The notes: generated by a model from the sequence alone, not told the origin. Positions 32,409-41,674 are shown, counted from the stretch's first letter. The stretch is 64,000 bases of DNA from Cyanomargarita calcarea GSE-NOS-MK-12-04C (GCA_019359595.1 JAHHGZ010000001.1:124001-188000); one strand, 5' to 3'. Numbers and translations: made by a program.

Positions 32409-34142
32409 ATGCCACCCAAGATAGATATTCGTTACAAGTCATTTATTCTAGCGCTTGGTATATCTTTAGTTAATATTTTAGTGGTATCCGGAGTTTATCT
32501 TTGGATTTCCTCAAATTTTTCAAATGTTACGACTTTGAATTTAAAACCTCAGGAATCTGCACCGCTGACACCCGAACAGATGTGTCAAAAATATCCCGGC
32601 ATCGGCAGAGAATTAGAACCCTCGAAAACTGAACCAACATCTGAGGAGAACGTACTATTTAAAACACCTTTAGGACCTGAGCTTTTGTCTCTACCTGCAA
32701 AGCCTTTACCGCTAATTCATTCACTTGCAAAAAGCGCGAAAGTGCCGGTAATGATGTACCATGACATTCTGCCAAAAAAACAGGTATTTTTTGATGTTAC
32801 GGTTAAAGAGTTGGAAGAACATTTTGAGTTGATTAAGTCCGAGCAAATGACCCCCATTAGCTTAAACCAGCTAATCGCTCATTTGCGAACAGGAAGCCCA
32901 TTACCATCCAAGCCGATTTTACTGACATTTGATGATGGTTATGGTGGTCATTATGAATATGTTTATCCCCTAATGAAAAAATATGGCTATCCTGCTGTTT
33001 TCTCTATTTACACTTCTAACATAGGCATTAATACAGGTCGTTCTCATGTAAGTTGGGAGCAACTGAAAACTATGGTTGCTGACCCTTTAGTTACTATATC
33101 CGGTCACAGCCAGACTCATCCACCAGACTTAACAAAGTTATCTGATGAGCAACTCTCCAAAGAATTAGTCGAGTCAAAAAAATTACTTGAAGAAAATTTG
33201 GGCAAACCAATTCATTATTTTACTTATCCTGCTGGAAAATCTGATGCAAGAGTCAGAGAACAGGTGGCAAAAGCGGGATACTTGGCAGCATTGTCAATGA
33301 ACGACAAAGATGAAATGTTTGCTGGGGAGTCAGAGGATTTGTTGATTATCGGTCGTTTTGGTCAATCTCGTTTAAAAGAAGTAATTCCTTCTTCTTGGGG
33401 AGGATCGCTTTTACCAGAATGTGGATTGGACTTTACATCAAGTATCCGCAAGGAAAAAAAGATCGTAGATAACATTCCGATCATCCTCATTTCTGGTGGC
33501 AAACCAAGCACAATTCACGCTGATAGCCGCTACCAAGTGCAGGATATCATCAAAAGTACAGAAGCTGTGGCTGCAGTTGATGGGGCCTTTTTCTCCTTAA
33601 AGAACCTCAAATCCAATGTGATGATTGGGCCAATTTTGACTGAGCAGGGCAAAAAGTTTACTCCTGGTTATCGAGGAGAAAATCCCAAACTAGCAAATCG
33701 TCCTTTGGTATTGATCGGGGACAAAGTTGTTAAATTTATACCTTTCGACCCAGATAAACATAACACTCTTGAGGGCATTCAAACTGAGCTAAATTCCGTA
33801 AATGATGCTTTTGTGGCTGCAGCTTGGCTAGTTAAGGACGGTCAGCCCCAAGAAACTAAAACTTTTGGTAAGCTGTACGGTTTTGATGCAATGCGGTTTC
33901 GAGCTTTTTGGGGTATTAATCAGGCAGGACAACCGACGATTGGAGTAAGTACTGGAAATATTGATGCAGTTAGCTTAGGTAAAATTCTTGCTAAGGCTGG
34001 GTTGCAAGAAGCAGTAATGCTAGACTCTGGTGCAAGCACATCTTTAGTTTATGAAGGAAAATCACTAGTAAGATATGTTCCCCGTGCTGTACCTCATGTG
34101 GTAGCGTTATTTCCACCTATTGTATCCACTGCAAAGAAGTAG
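32409..34142 (+). CDS. Polysaccharide deacetylase fused to phosphodiester glycosidase domain
   Basis: The ATG at 32409 is preferred over 32367, because the MPPKIDIRYKSF segment then leads directly into a signal anchor (LALGISLVNILVVSGVYLWI). The NodB domain follows, with VPVMMYHDIL, the metal-binding motif LTFDDGY, then SGHSQTHP and YFTYPAG. The C-terminal half carries VAAVDGAFFSL, then GENPKLANRPLV and LDSGASTSLVYEG, the pattern of the phosphodiester glycosidase (NAGPA/DUF2233) family. The two domains together suggest an envelope enzyme that deacetylates and then trims a surface polymer or teichoic-like phosphodiester. It is probably anchored in the inner membrane and faces outward. Monocistronic. 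Confidence 0.82.
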   Translation: MPPKIDIRYKSFILALGISLVNILVVSGVYLWISSNFSNVTTLNLKPQESAPLTPEQMCQKYPGIGRELEPSKTEPTSEENVLFKTPLGPELLSLPAKPLPLIHSLAKSAKVPVMMYHDILPKKQVFFDVTVKELEEHFELIKSEQMTPISLNQLIAHLRTGSPLPSKPILLTFDDGYGGHYEYVYPLMKKYGYPAVFSIYTSNIGINTGRSHVSWEQLKTMVADPLVTISGHSQTHPPDLTKLSDEQLSKELVESKKLLEENLGKPIHYFTYPAGKSDARVREQVAKAGYLAALSMNDKDEMFAGESEDLLIIGRFGQSRLKEVIPSSWGGSLLPECGLDFTSSIRKEKKIVDNIPIILISGGKPSTIHADSRYQVQDIIKSTEAVAAVDGAFFSLKNLKSNVMIGPILTEQGKKFTPGYRGENPKLANRPLVLIGDKVVKFIPFDPDKHNTLEGIQTELNSVNDAFVAAAWLVKDGQPQETKTFGKLYGFDAMRFRAFWGINQAGQPTIGVSTGNIDAVSLGKILAKAGLQEAVMLDSGASTSLVYEGKSLVRYVPRAVPHVVALFPPIVSTAKK

Positions 34143-34161
34143 ATAGACATTTTGTACTCCA

Positions 34162-34299
34162 AGATCCCCGACTTCGCAGGAATTGTCGGGGATCTGACCC
34201 TCACAACACGTCAAAATTAATCACATGGACTAATAGTAGTCTGTGTGATTAATTTTAAGGAGTTATAGATCCCCGACTTGTTTGAGAAGTCGGGGATCT
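34162..34299. terminator. Two AGATCCCCGAC hairpins in tandem, copies 3 and 4
   Basis: Stems at 34162-34195 (loop with TTCGCAGGAATT) and 34267-34299 follow the deacetylase gene. The words between them, TGACCCTCACAACAC and AAAATTAATC, repeat those after copy 1 at 22252-22280, so the repeat unit is larger than the hairpin. Confidence 0.6.
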
Positions 34300-34420
34300 G
34301 AATACGATGTCTAGTGGAATGATAAAATTTATTAAGTAAAAGATATAATACAGCAATCCTGATTGAGCAAACCCAAAGAAAGTCAGTTAATCTAACAGCA
34401 GCAGTTTAATCCTCAAAATC

Positions 34421-35209
34421 ATGACGGCAAATAGTCCCAAAATTCTCGCTTTAGACTTTGATGGTGTAATTTGCAACGGACTGATTGAATATTTTGAAGT
34501 GGCATGGCGCACCTATTGTCAAGTTTGGTCACCTGTTAACGAGACACCCCCGACTGATTTAGCTGCTAAATTCTATCAACTTAGACCTGTAATTGAAATC
34601 GGCTGGGAAATGCCAGTGTTAGTTAAAGCATTGGTAGAAGGAGTTGCAGATGAAAATATTTTGCAGAAATGGGCAAGTATTTCCCAAGAAATTTTATTAA
34701 AAGATAATCTGAATGGGAAAGAAATTGGTACGAAATTAGATAAAATGCGCGATGAGTGGATAGCCACAGATTTAGAAGGGTGGCTCAGTCTGCATCGATT
34801 TTATCCGGGAATTGTCGAAAAAATCCAAGAAACTATTAATGTTGGAATCAAGTTATATATAGTTACGACAAAAGAAGGACGATTCACACAGCAGTTAATG
34901 CAAAAAGCCGGAGTTGATTTACCGAAGGAATCGATAATTGGTAAGGAAGTGAAGCGTCCGAAATACGAAATTTTGCGGGAATTGATTCAGTCTGCTGAAA
35001 TTATGCCCGATAGTTTATGGTTTGTGGAAGATAGACTGAAAACATTACAATTAGTGCAACAGCAAACAGACTTAGAGAATGTAAAACTTTTCCTTGCAGA
35101 TTGGGGTTATAATACACCCTTAGAAAAGGTAACAGCAGAAAATGACCCGCAAATTCAGCTATTATCTATTTCGCAGTTTTCGGGAGATTTTTCTGAGTGG
35201 TTTAAGTAA
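34421..35209 (+). CDS. HAD-superfamily hydrolase
   Basis: The nucleophile motif is LALDFDGVICNG at the N-terminus (residues about 9-20, DxD). Motif II is LYIVTTKEG (T after the strand), with a Lys in KRPKYEI and the terminal acidic motif LWFVEDRLKTL, all at expected spacing. This is a phosphoglycolate-phosphatase-like class I HAD with a helical cap. The substrate is unknown. It ends five bases before the nurA start, so the two genes form a tight pair, which hints at a shared nucleotide or DNA-repair context. At 262 residues the length is normal. Confidence 0.78.
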   Translation: MTANSPKILALDFDGVICNGLIEYFEVAWRTYCQVWSPVNETPPTDLAAKFYQLRPVIEIGWEMPVLVKALVEGVADENILQKWASISQEILLKDNLNGKEIGTKLDKMRDEWIATDLEGWLSLHRFYPGIVEKIQETINVGIKLYIVTTKEGRFTQQLMQKAGVDLPKESIIGKEVKRPKYEILRELIQSAEIMPDSLWFVEDRLKTLQLVQQQTDLENVKLFLADWGYNTPLEKVTAENDPQIQLLSISQFSGDFSEWFK

Positions 35210-35214
35210 AGATT

Positions 35215-36408
35215 ATGCTCGATCTCACAAAATTAGCGCGACAGATGCAGGGTTTGAGTGAACATCTGACGCAAGAAGCCGCAGCCAGTCGTCAACGTTT
35301 AGAATCAGCCCAAAAATATCTAAAACTTGCTATTGATTCTCAGGATGAGATCGTAAAGCGGCAGGAAAAATGGCGCGATCGCATTATTTTTGCCAATGCT
35401 ACTCCCCTAGAACCTTTAAACACCCGTCTTGATATCCCTGTCCCGCCAAAAATTCATACTGTCATTGCTACCGACGGTTCCCAAATTGCACCCAACCATC
35501 ATGAAATAGCTTACTGCTATCTCCTCAACATTGGTAGAGTCGTTCTCCACTACGGACAAAACCGTCACCCCCTATTAGATAGCTTGCCAGAAGTCTTTTA
35601 TCGTCCAGAAGATTTATATATGTCCCGGCAGTGGGGTATTAGAACTGAAGAATGGATGGGTTTTCGACGTACTGCTTCCGAAACAGTCGTTTTAGCAGAA
35701 TTAGCCTGTGAAGTAGCCGCTTCCTCCTCCCCCACTCCCCCACCCCCTACCCTCGCAATGGTAGATGGTTCCTTAATTTACTGGTTTCTCGAACAACTGC
35801 CCCTTGATGCACGCGATCGCATTTTACCCCCCATCCTGCAAGCATGGAAACAGATGCGTGAAGCCAAAGTCCCCTTAATGGGTTATCTTAGCGCCTCTCG
35901 TAGCATTGATAGCACCAACTTTTTACGGTTGTTGGCTTGTCCGCACCCAGTACCAGATTGTATAAGTTTTTGCCCTAATCAGTTAGAGAAAATACCTTGT
36001 AAAATTTTTGAATCATTACGAGATACATCCCTTTGGGGAACCCAACTCAAACCAGGACAGCGTGGTCCCCTGTGGCGCAGCAATGCCCGAATTCTGGACT
36101 TGTATGAAGAGCAACAAATCCACTTTTGTTACGTCCATGTTGGCACCGAAATTGCTCGGATAGAAGTTCCATCATGGGTAGCAGAAGATACGAAGATGTT
36201 TGATGAAGCCTTGGGATTGATGCTGGCTCAAGTACAGAAAGGGTATGGTTATCCAGTTGCTATAGCTGAAGCACACAACCAAGCAGTGGTAAAAGGTGGT
36301 GATAAATCGCGTTTCTTTGCCTTACTCGAACAACAAATGATTAAAGCCGGATTGAGAAATGTCGGAACTTCATTAAAAGAAGCAAGAAAGCGGGGAAGTA
36401 TTGCCTAA
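35215..36408 (+). CDS. nurA: NurA-domain nuclease
   Basis: NurA-type nuclease (5'-3' resection partner of HerA in archaea). The catalytic acids are visible: IATDGSQIAPN (Asp at about residue 85) and MVDGSLIYWFLEQL (Asp about 185), with WVAEDTKMFDEALG and the terminal HNQAVV further on. It has a coiled-coil N-terminus (about 1-55). Residues about 169-180 are SSSPTPPPPTLA, a C-rich low-complexity insertion just before the second catalytic Asp. Cyanobacteria commonly carry a NurA-domain gene without an adjacent HerA, and no HerA is seen here. It is coupled to the HAD gene by a five-base gap. Confidence 0.75.
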   Translation: MLDLTKLARQMQGLSEHLTQEAAASRQRLESAQKYLKLAIDSQDEIVKRQEKWRDRIIFANATPLEPLNTRLDIPVPPKIHTVIATDGSQIAPNHHEIAYCYLLNIGRVVLHYGQNRHPLLDSLPEVFYRPEDLYMSRQWGIRTEEWMGFRRTASETVVLAELACEVAASSSPTPPPPTLAMVDGSLIYWFLEQLPLDARDRILPPILQAWKQMREAKVPLMGYLSASRSIDSTNFLRLLACPHPVPDCISFCPNQLEKIPCKIFESLRDTSLWGTQLKPGQRGPLWRSNARILDLYEEQQIHFCYVHVGTEIARIEVPSWVAEDTKMFDEALGLMLAQVQKGYGYPVAIAEAHNQAVVKGGDKSRFFALLEQQMIKAGLRNVGTSLKEARKRGSIA

Positions 36409-36409
36409 T

Positions 36410-36456
36410 TGTTGTTAGTTGTTAGTTGTTGGTTGTTGGTTGTTGGTTGTTGATTA
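36410..36456. repeat. Heptad tandem repeat (STRR), TTGTTAG/TTGTTGG
   Basis: Six to seven copies of TTGTTAG or TTGTTGG follow the nurA stop directly. It is the short tandemly repeated repetitive class of filamentous cyanobacteria. Confidence 0.8.
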
Positions 36457-36560
36457 GACATATTGTTTTCATCTGTGTCCATCCGTGTACCCTGCGGGAA
36501 GCCACTCCGTGTCTACATCTGGGGTTAATAATTTATTTTTTGGTACTTTTGCGAAAGATC

Positions 36561-37361
36561 CTAATTCCCTATCAACAAATCAGCAGCCAGACCAAAATGG
36601 TCTGAAGGATAAATTCTTTTATTATCAGGTGCAGGTTGATTGAGAATAACCCGACAATCTCGGACAGTTAAATGTTGATTGATATATATATAGTCAAGAG
36701 TACCGCGAAAAGGTTTTAAAGTACCATTTAGTAACAATCTCCAGAATCGATGTTTCAAATTAGATATTAGGTTGTATTTAGGTCTGAGCAGAGCTGAAGG
36801 ACAGGTATATTCCGGTTCTTTACCATTGCAAACAGCGTAGGCTGAGACGAATTTTTCGCGCATAAATATCATATCTGGAGAGTCAGGTAAAGCGTTAAAA
36901 TCTCCTACCGCTACTATTGGCATTTCGGCTGGAAGTTCACCCAACCAATTAGTTAGCAATTGCATCTGCTTCATCCGTTCAGTAGAAGGTTTCGTCTCCC
37001 AATAATAATGTCCGTTGCAAAATATTAAAGGTTGATTATCGATTTCTACTTGTACATATTGTGCCCGTCGTCCTTGACCTTGTAAATCTAAATCCGCTTG
37101 GTGAATAAACGGATAGCGGCTGATAATTGCAGCACCATACCGGGGTTTATCATCGCGGGCTGGGTCTTGATAGGGGACAATATATACATATGACATCCCA
37201 AGTTGTTCCGCCAACCACATCCCCGTATTTTCTTCCCAATTAACCTCTTGCAAGCCAATTAAATCTGCCTTTTCTGCTGCTAAACCCTCTACCAGCAGTT
37301 CCCGTCTTTGCATCCATAAATCTAGTTCAAATAAAATATTAATTGTCGCTATTTTTACCAT
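36561..37361 (-). CDS. Endonuclease/exonuclease/phosphatase (EEP) family protein
   Basis: Metal-dependent phosphodiesterase fold. The N-terminal signature is TINILFELD, where Asn binds metal; LIGLQEVNWEENTG supplies the Glu; CNGHYYW, then VGDFNALPDSP, and terminal YPSDHFGLAADL give the catalytic Asp-His pair. No export signal is seen. Substrates could be DNA, nucleotides or sphingo- or phosphoinositides; the sequence alone does not decide. It is convergent with nurA, the two stop codons being 152 bases apart, with the heptad repeat between them. Length 266, normal. Confidence 0.85.
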   Translation of the reverse strand: MVKIATINILFELDLWMQRRELLVEGLAAEKADLIGLQEVNWEENTGMWLAEQLGMSYVYIVPYQDPARDDKPRYGAAIISRYPFIHQADLDLQGQGRRAQYVQVEIDNQPLIFCNGHYYWETKPSTERMKQMQLLTNWLGELPAEMPIVAVGDFNALPDSPDMIFMREKFVSAYAVCNGKEPEYTCPSALLRPKYNLISNLKHRFWRLLLNGTLKPFRGTLDYIYINQHLTVRDCRVILNQPAPDNKRIYPSDHFGLAADLLIGN

Positions 37362-37536
37362 TATCCTAAATATTCCTCGGTAATTGCTTTTTCAGTATCA
37401 TCCAGTGGCAGCAGATTTTATAGCAAGTGTATAACAAAACATTAAACAACTAAAAAACGTTTGCAGAGGCTGGGCCTTTTGGGCTGGCTTTGCCCACGTG
37501 CTCTAGGAACAAGCTACGGTGACACATTAGAGAGTC

Positions 37537-37570
37537 AGATCCCCGACAACTTTCATGAAATCGGGGATCT
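37537..37570. terminator. AGATCCCCGAC hairpin, copy 5
   Basis: AGATCCCCGA and TCGGGGATCT pair with loop CAACTTTCATGAAA. It lies in 37362-37678, a spacer without genes, in the divergent region between the EEP gene and the FHA gene, so here it cannot be a simple terminator of either one. This favours a mobile repeat over a fixed terminator. Confidence 0.5.
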
Positions 37571-37678
37571 TGCAGCAAGTGCTGAAATAAATTCAAAATC
37601 CAAAATCTAAAATCTAAAATAGTATCAGCACCGATCGCTTTGGTGATTTACCCGAGTCAGCCAAAATAGTTAATTTTT

Positions 37679-38470
37679 ATGCAAAACCTAGTTACATCAC
37701 AAACCACAGAGATGAGCTTAGAGCTTTTTCATGTACAAACGAATACATCTTTTGAAATACCATCAAACTCTATTATAATTAGCATCGGTAAATCTAATGA
37801 CAAATTTTTACCAGATATCGATGTTTCAGTCTTACCAAATACTGACATAGTTTCTCGAATTCACGCAGAGATTAATGTCATCGAAAATAATTATTATATT
37901 CAAGATTTAGGTAGTTCTAACGGTACATTTATTAACGATACTAAGTTAGAATCAAAAATCCCTTACAAACTAAATTTAGGAGATAAAATAGACCTCGGTC
38001 AGAAAAGTCAGGTAAGCTTTATATTCCAAGAAAAACAGAAAATAACTTTTAACTCTAAAACCACTGCGATTAATCCAGTCACAGTGCTTCAACCTGAAAT
38101 TGCTGTAGAAAATAAAGCAACTCAAGTAGATCGTACCAGCCGAATTACAGGTTTAGCATTGATGGTTGCAGCAATTATTATTTTAGCAGCGAATACTCAT
38201 CTGGGTATTTTTGTGCGTATTCCTGGCGTTTTATTATGTATTGCCGGAGTTGCAGTCTTGGCACAGCGTCGTTTTAACCGTAACATTGGATGGATTTTAA
38301 TCGCCTTGGGGATTGGTGTAATATTATTTACCGCAAACATATTTGCCTCAGTAAATTTTCTAGCATTTTTGGGGTCATCTGTTTTATTTTTTGCTGGATA
38401 TCAATTGTTTAATACAGGAAAAGTACTGAATTACAGCTTGCGATCGCTCAAAGGATTGCTAAAAAAATAA
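37679..38470 (+). CDS. FHA-domain membrane protein
   Basis: Phosphothreonine-binding FHA domain at about residues 27-118: IIISIGKSNDK, SRIHAEI (the Ser-Arg-His core) and DLGSSNGTFIND. After a linker the C-terminus has four hydrophobic helices (about 155-245: GLALMVAAIIILAAN, VPGVLLCIAGVAVLA, GWILIALGIGVILF, LAFLGSSVLFFAGY). It should couple phospho-signalling on the cytoplasmic side to the membrane. No kinase gene is adjacent. Monocistronic. Start ATG at 37679, with no strong ribosome-binding site seen. Confidence 0.82.
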   Translation: MQNLVTSQTTEMSLELFHVQTNTSFEIPSNSIIISIGKSNDKFLPDIDVSVLPNTDIVSRIHAEINVIENNYYIQDLGSSNGTFINDTKLESKIPYKLNLGDKIDLGQKSQVSFIFQEKQKITFNSKTTAINPVTVLQPEIAVENKATQVDRTSRITGLALMVAAIIILAANTHLGIFVRIPGVLLCIAGVAVLAQRRFNRNIGWILIALGIGVILFTANIFASVNFLAFLGSSVLFFAGYQLFNTGKVLNYSLRSLKGLLKK

Positions 38471-38552
38471 AACTTGCTTAAGTAGAAAAGGCGTAATTAA
38501 ATATAAAATGGGCGGGCAAGAATTTTTTTTAGGTTTATTGATGCCAATCTAG

Positions 38553-38666
38553 TTATACCGTTTCTTTGTGAAGCTGCATATATTACCCCCCTGTAGTCCC
38601 CCCTTGCCAAGGGGGGACTACAGGGGGGTCTTGATTATGTGCATCTTCATACAGAATTGGTATTAG
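38553..38666. mobile_element. MITE-like element, second copy with palindromic core
   Basis: Ends TTATACC-TTCTTTGTGAAGCTGCA and TGCATCTTCATACAGAATTGGTATTA are inverted and match the ends of the element at 2511-2678. The core (38587-38631) is a near-perfect palindrome: ACCCCCCTGTAGTCCCCCC, TTGCCAA, then its complement. No coding content. Confidence 0.6.
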
Positions 38667-38736
38667 AGTTTAGAGTGCCTTCCAGAAATTAAACGTATTG
38701 TAAAGACGTTCCACCGGAACATCTCCACTTTTGTTT

Positions 38737-39750
38737 TTAAGGCAGTTGGGTTAATGTTGGTTGGTCTAGATATTGATAAACCATTTGAGAAACTTGACGA
38801 ATAAAATCTCTAGCTCTGGAATCATTGAAATTTCTTCTCACAAAGATTCCTGCCAAGTAACGCTTACCAGATGGCATTTCAATGATACCCGCATCTCCGA
38901 TCAGAACACCAAGTGTCCCTGTTTTATGAGCAATTATAGCCCCAGAACCAAGTCCAGCACACAATAGCTTTTTATTAGATACATTACGCATAATATCTAA
39001 CGCTTGAAAGCGACTGTTATCTGAGATTAATTTATGATTGTCAATCAATGCTGACAATTTTACCAAGTCTTTAGCGGTGGTAGTATTCGTGCCTTTAAAA
39101 TCACCTAACATATTGCGAATTACAGTTTTTTGCAATCCCCAACTTTGAAAGCGCTCATTCAACTTCGCTTTGCCCCCCAAACGGTCAATAATCATATTTG
39201 TAGCGGTATTATCGCTAATAGTAATCATCTTAGTTGCAGTTTTTAAGACACTCAGCTTAGTACCCGCACGTTGATACTGCATCGTTCCCGAGCCACCAGT
39301 CATTAAATTGCGCCGCATCACCAAAGTTTCATCAAGTTTAATTCTTCCAGCATCTACCTCTTCAAACAAAGCAATTAGAACTGGAAACTTAATCGTACTG
39401 GCTGCTGGAAATACTTTTTCGGCGTTGATATCTAAATAATTACCTGTCTGCAAATCCAAAAAAAACATTCCTGGAGTCAGAGACTTGTAGCGAGTCATCA
39501 ATGCCTTGACTTGAGAGTCGAGTCCAGACATTTCCTTCCCTAAAGGAACAACTCCAGCAAACGCAGAAGAATCAATCGGCTTGGTTTGAAAATCTTTTTT
39601 TTGATTGTTGAGTAATTTCTCTAACTTTGGCGCTTGAATTTCTTGCTTTTGAGGAATACTACGAGAATTATAGTCAAGTTGCTCTGCCTTCGCTTGAAAA
39701 GAGAACAGCAAAATGCTAGCGAAGCTAAGTAACAATAGATTTAATTTCAT
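38737..39750 (-). CDS. Exported beta-lactamase-like serine hydrolase
   Basis: A periplasmic serine hydrolase with a signal peptide (cleavage after QAKA). Active-site motifs of the class A/PBP fold are all present: S118-x-x-K121 in AASTIK, S179-D180-N181, and K276-T277-G278 in HKTGTLG. The omega loop that should carry Glu166 of true class A beta-lactamases is shortened to GDFKGTNTTTAKDL, with no Glu, so it may not deacylate beta-lactams. It could act as a carboxypeptidase or esterase-like enzyme on peptidoglycan. A linker of about 50 residues precedes the catalytic domain. The MITE-like element lies beyond its stop. Confidence 0.82.
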   Translation of the reverse strand: MKLNLLLLSFASILLFSFQAKAEQLDYNSRSIPQKQEIQAPKLEKLLNNQKKDFQTKPIDSSAFAGVVPLGKEMSGLDSQVKALMTRYKSLTPGMFFLDLQTGNYLDINAEKVFPAASTIKFPVLIALFEEVDAGRIKLDETLVMRRNLMTGGSGTMQYQRAGTKLSVLKTATKMITISDNTATNMIIDRLGGKAKLNERFQSWGLQKTVIRNMLGDFKGTNTTTAKDLVKLSALIDNHKLISDNSRFQALDIMRNVSNKKLLCAGLGSGAIIAHKTGTLGVLIGDAGIIEMPSGKRYLAGIFVRRNFNDSRARDFIRQVSQMVYQYLDQPTLTQLP

Positions 39751-40089
39751 AGATAATAGTTAAAGTATAAGACCCCTGCTAACCTCCCCTTGTTTAAGGA
39801 GAGGTTTTGGGGTATCAAGGAACTGAACGCCGAAATCTCTTGGGGTCACACAAAATTGCTGTTTCTTCGTTAGTTATTAAATTACAGATTAAAAGTGGAG
39901 AACTTGTGCAGATGGCATTTTATTTTATTGCATGGACTCCAATACTGCTACGGACATAAATTTTGCCCCCTACCCCCAATTCAAAGGGGAGAAGAAAATT
40001 CAACTCAAAGTCCCCCAGAATTGGGGAGCCACTGCGTTGGGTGGCTCTGCCGACTTGTAGCATGTGGCGTGGATTTAAGGGGCTATTGT
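39751..40089. other. Spacer with CCCCAATTC repeats, no gene seen
   Basis: Between the serine hydrolase and the DacB gene. It contains ACCTCCCCTTGT/AAGGAGAGGTT (39782-39806) and a CCCCCAATTC...GAATTGGGG repeat (about 39973-40028) related in inverted orientation to that at 25026. A frame of 72 codons at 39895 overlaps these repeats and is not credible. Confidence 0.5.
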
Positions 40090-41529
40090 TTAACACCTTT
40101 GCAACTGTGCTAAATTAACAACAATTTCATCCATCGCTTGCCGAACAACTTTCGCCGACTGTTCAGTTTGATTCACCATAATACTAAAAACCACAGGCTC
40201 ATACTTAGGTGCATTCACATACCCAGCTAAAGCAACCACACCACCCATCGTCCCTGTTTTTGCAAATACAATTCCCTCAGCAGGTGTATTTTGAAAGCGA
40301 AATTTGAGCGTCCCACTTTTCCCGGCAACAGGCAAAGATGTACGGAAAACGGATGCTGCTGGTGTCTTTCCAATTAAGCGCAAAGTCTGCACCAACGCTT
40401 CTGGACTAATTAAATTTCGCCGAGATAATCCGGAACCATCTACAGTCACATAAGTTGCGGGATTCACACCCAACTGAGTTAGGGTTTTCCTCATCACATC
40501 CAACCCCACATCTGCGGTAGTTTGATTTGGCAGTCTTGCTTGTTTAACAGCTAACACCCTTAGTAAGGACTCTGCATACAAATTATTACTTTCTAGATTC
40601 GTCTCAGCTAACAATTGTGATAACGGTGGTGACTGGACTGCAGCTAATTCCTGTTGACTGGTACCAGTTCCTATTGATGTATCAGCCAAACTAATTTTCT
40701 GGTTTGCCAAAGCAGTGCGGAAGCGTCGCAAAAAGAAATAATTCGGGTCAACTACAGGTAATGCAACAGCAAGAGGGTTGGCATTTGCTGCAAGTTCTCC
40801 TTGAATCCGCAGTACATTTCCCGATAAATCACGGCTAATACCTACAGTCGGGTTTTGATCGTTCGCTGCGGTTGTAGATAAATTGAGAATGCGCCACATT
40901 CTCGCTTCATTCGCATCAGTCCAAGAAATTTGTACCGGTTTACCTACAGATTGCGGTACAAGTTTGATATTAAATACATTTTGATTGACAATAAAGCTAC
41001 CAATGGGTGCGCCGTAGTCTGATTGGATATCTTCCCATTGCCAACTGGGGTTAACAACATCTCCCTGTACGTAGCTATCATCAGCAATTAACTGCTTGAT
41101 TTGGTTGATACCCTTCCCTTTTAACTGAAGAGCTAATGCTGTAAGTTGGGCATCATTAAAACTTGGATCTCCCCTACCGACAACACGTAAAACTCCATCT
41201 CCGTCACGATATACAGAGGTGCGGAAGCGGAAATTTGCTCCCAATTGCTGCAATGCTGCCGCTGTTGTTAATAACTTGGTTACAGAAGCGGGAGTAAAAT
41301 ATTTCTGAGCATCCCGATTGTAAAGGGTTTGCCCAGACGATTGAGCTTGGATCAAAATGCCCCAACGTGCCCGACTTAAGACCGAGCGATTTGCTACAGC
41401 ATTCACAATCGCACTCAATTGAGCAGGGCAAATTTTTCTGGTTGTAGTTGTTTGGGCTGCGACTTGTGAAGTAACCCCAAACTGGCTACCGAGAAACATT
41501 AGAAGGATAACAGCAATTCTTTTGGACAT
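40090..41529 (-). CDS. dacB: D-alanyl-D-alanine carboxypeptidase/endopeptidase (PBP4, S13)
   Basis: Periplasmic peptidoglycan hydrolase that trims or cleaves cross-linked peptides. It has a signal peptide (cleavage after VAA-QTT, about residue 26) and the S13 motifs: S82-x-x-K85 in FTPASVTK, ESNNLYAESLL (the SxN-type element) and AKTGTMGG. A long insert domain lies between the first two motifs, as is normal for PBP4. At 479 residues it is complete. In cyanobacteria such enzymes take part in wall remodelling. The gene is alone on the minus strand; a divergent start is not visible upstream. Confidence 0.9.
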   Translation of the reverse strand: MSKRIAVILLMFLGSQFGVTSQVAAQTTTTRKICPAQLSAIVNAVANRSVLSRARWGILIQAQSSGQTLYNRDAQKYFTPASVTKLLTTAAALQQLGANFRFRTSVYRDGDGVLRVVGRGDPSFNDAQLTALALQLKGKGINQIKQLIADDSYVQGDVVNPSWQWEDIQSDYGAPIGSFIVNQNVFNIKLVPQSVGKPVQISWTDANEARMWRILNLSTTAANDQNPTVGISRDLSGNVLRIQGELAANANPLAVALPVVDPNYFFLRRFRTALANQKISLADTSIGTGTSQQELAAVQSPPLSQLLAETNLESNNLYAESLLRVLAVKQARLPNQTTADVGLDVMRKTLTQLGVNPATYVTVDGSGLSRRNLISPEALVQTLRLIGKTPAASVFRTSLPVAGKSGTLKFRFQNTPAEGIVFAKTGTMGGVVALAGYVNAPKYEPVVFSIMVNQTEQSAKVVRQAMDEIVVNLAQLQRC

Positions 41530-41674
41530 GATGAATGAGCAGAGTTTTTAAACATATACGTTGGTTGACCGTAGCCTACCGTAAAATCATGGTGGGTACG
41601 ACGCATCCAATTTTACTCATTAACTCATATTCAAAGGGATTGCGTTTAACAAGGAAAAAATACTTGTATATACT

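Noticed and set aside
39895-40113. 72-codon frame in the spacer before dacB
   Set aside because: Made of CCCCAATTC repeat sequence and running into the dacB 3' end; no protein character.
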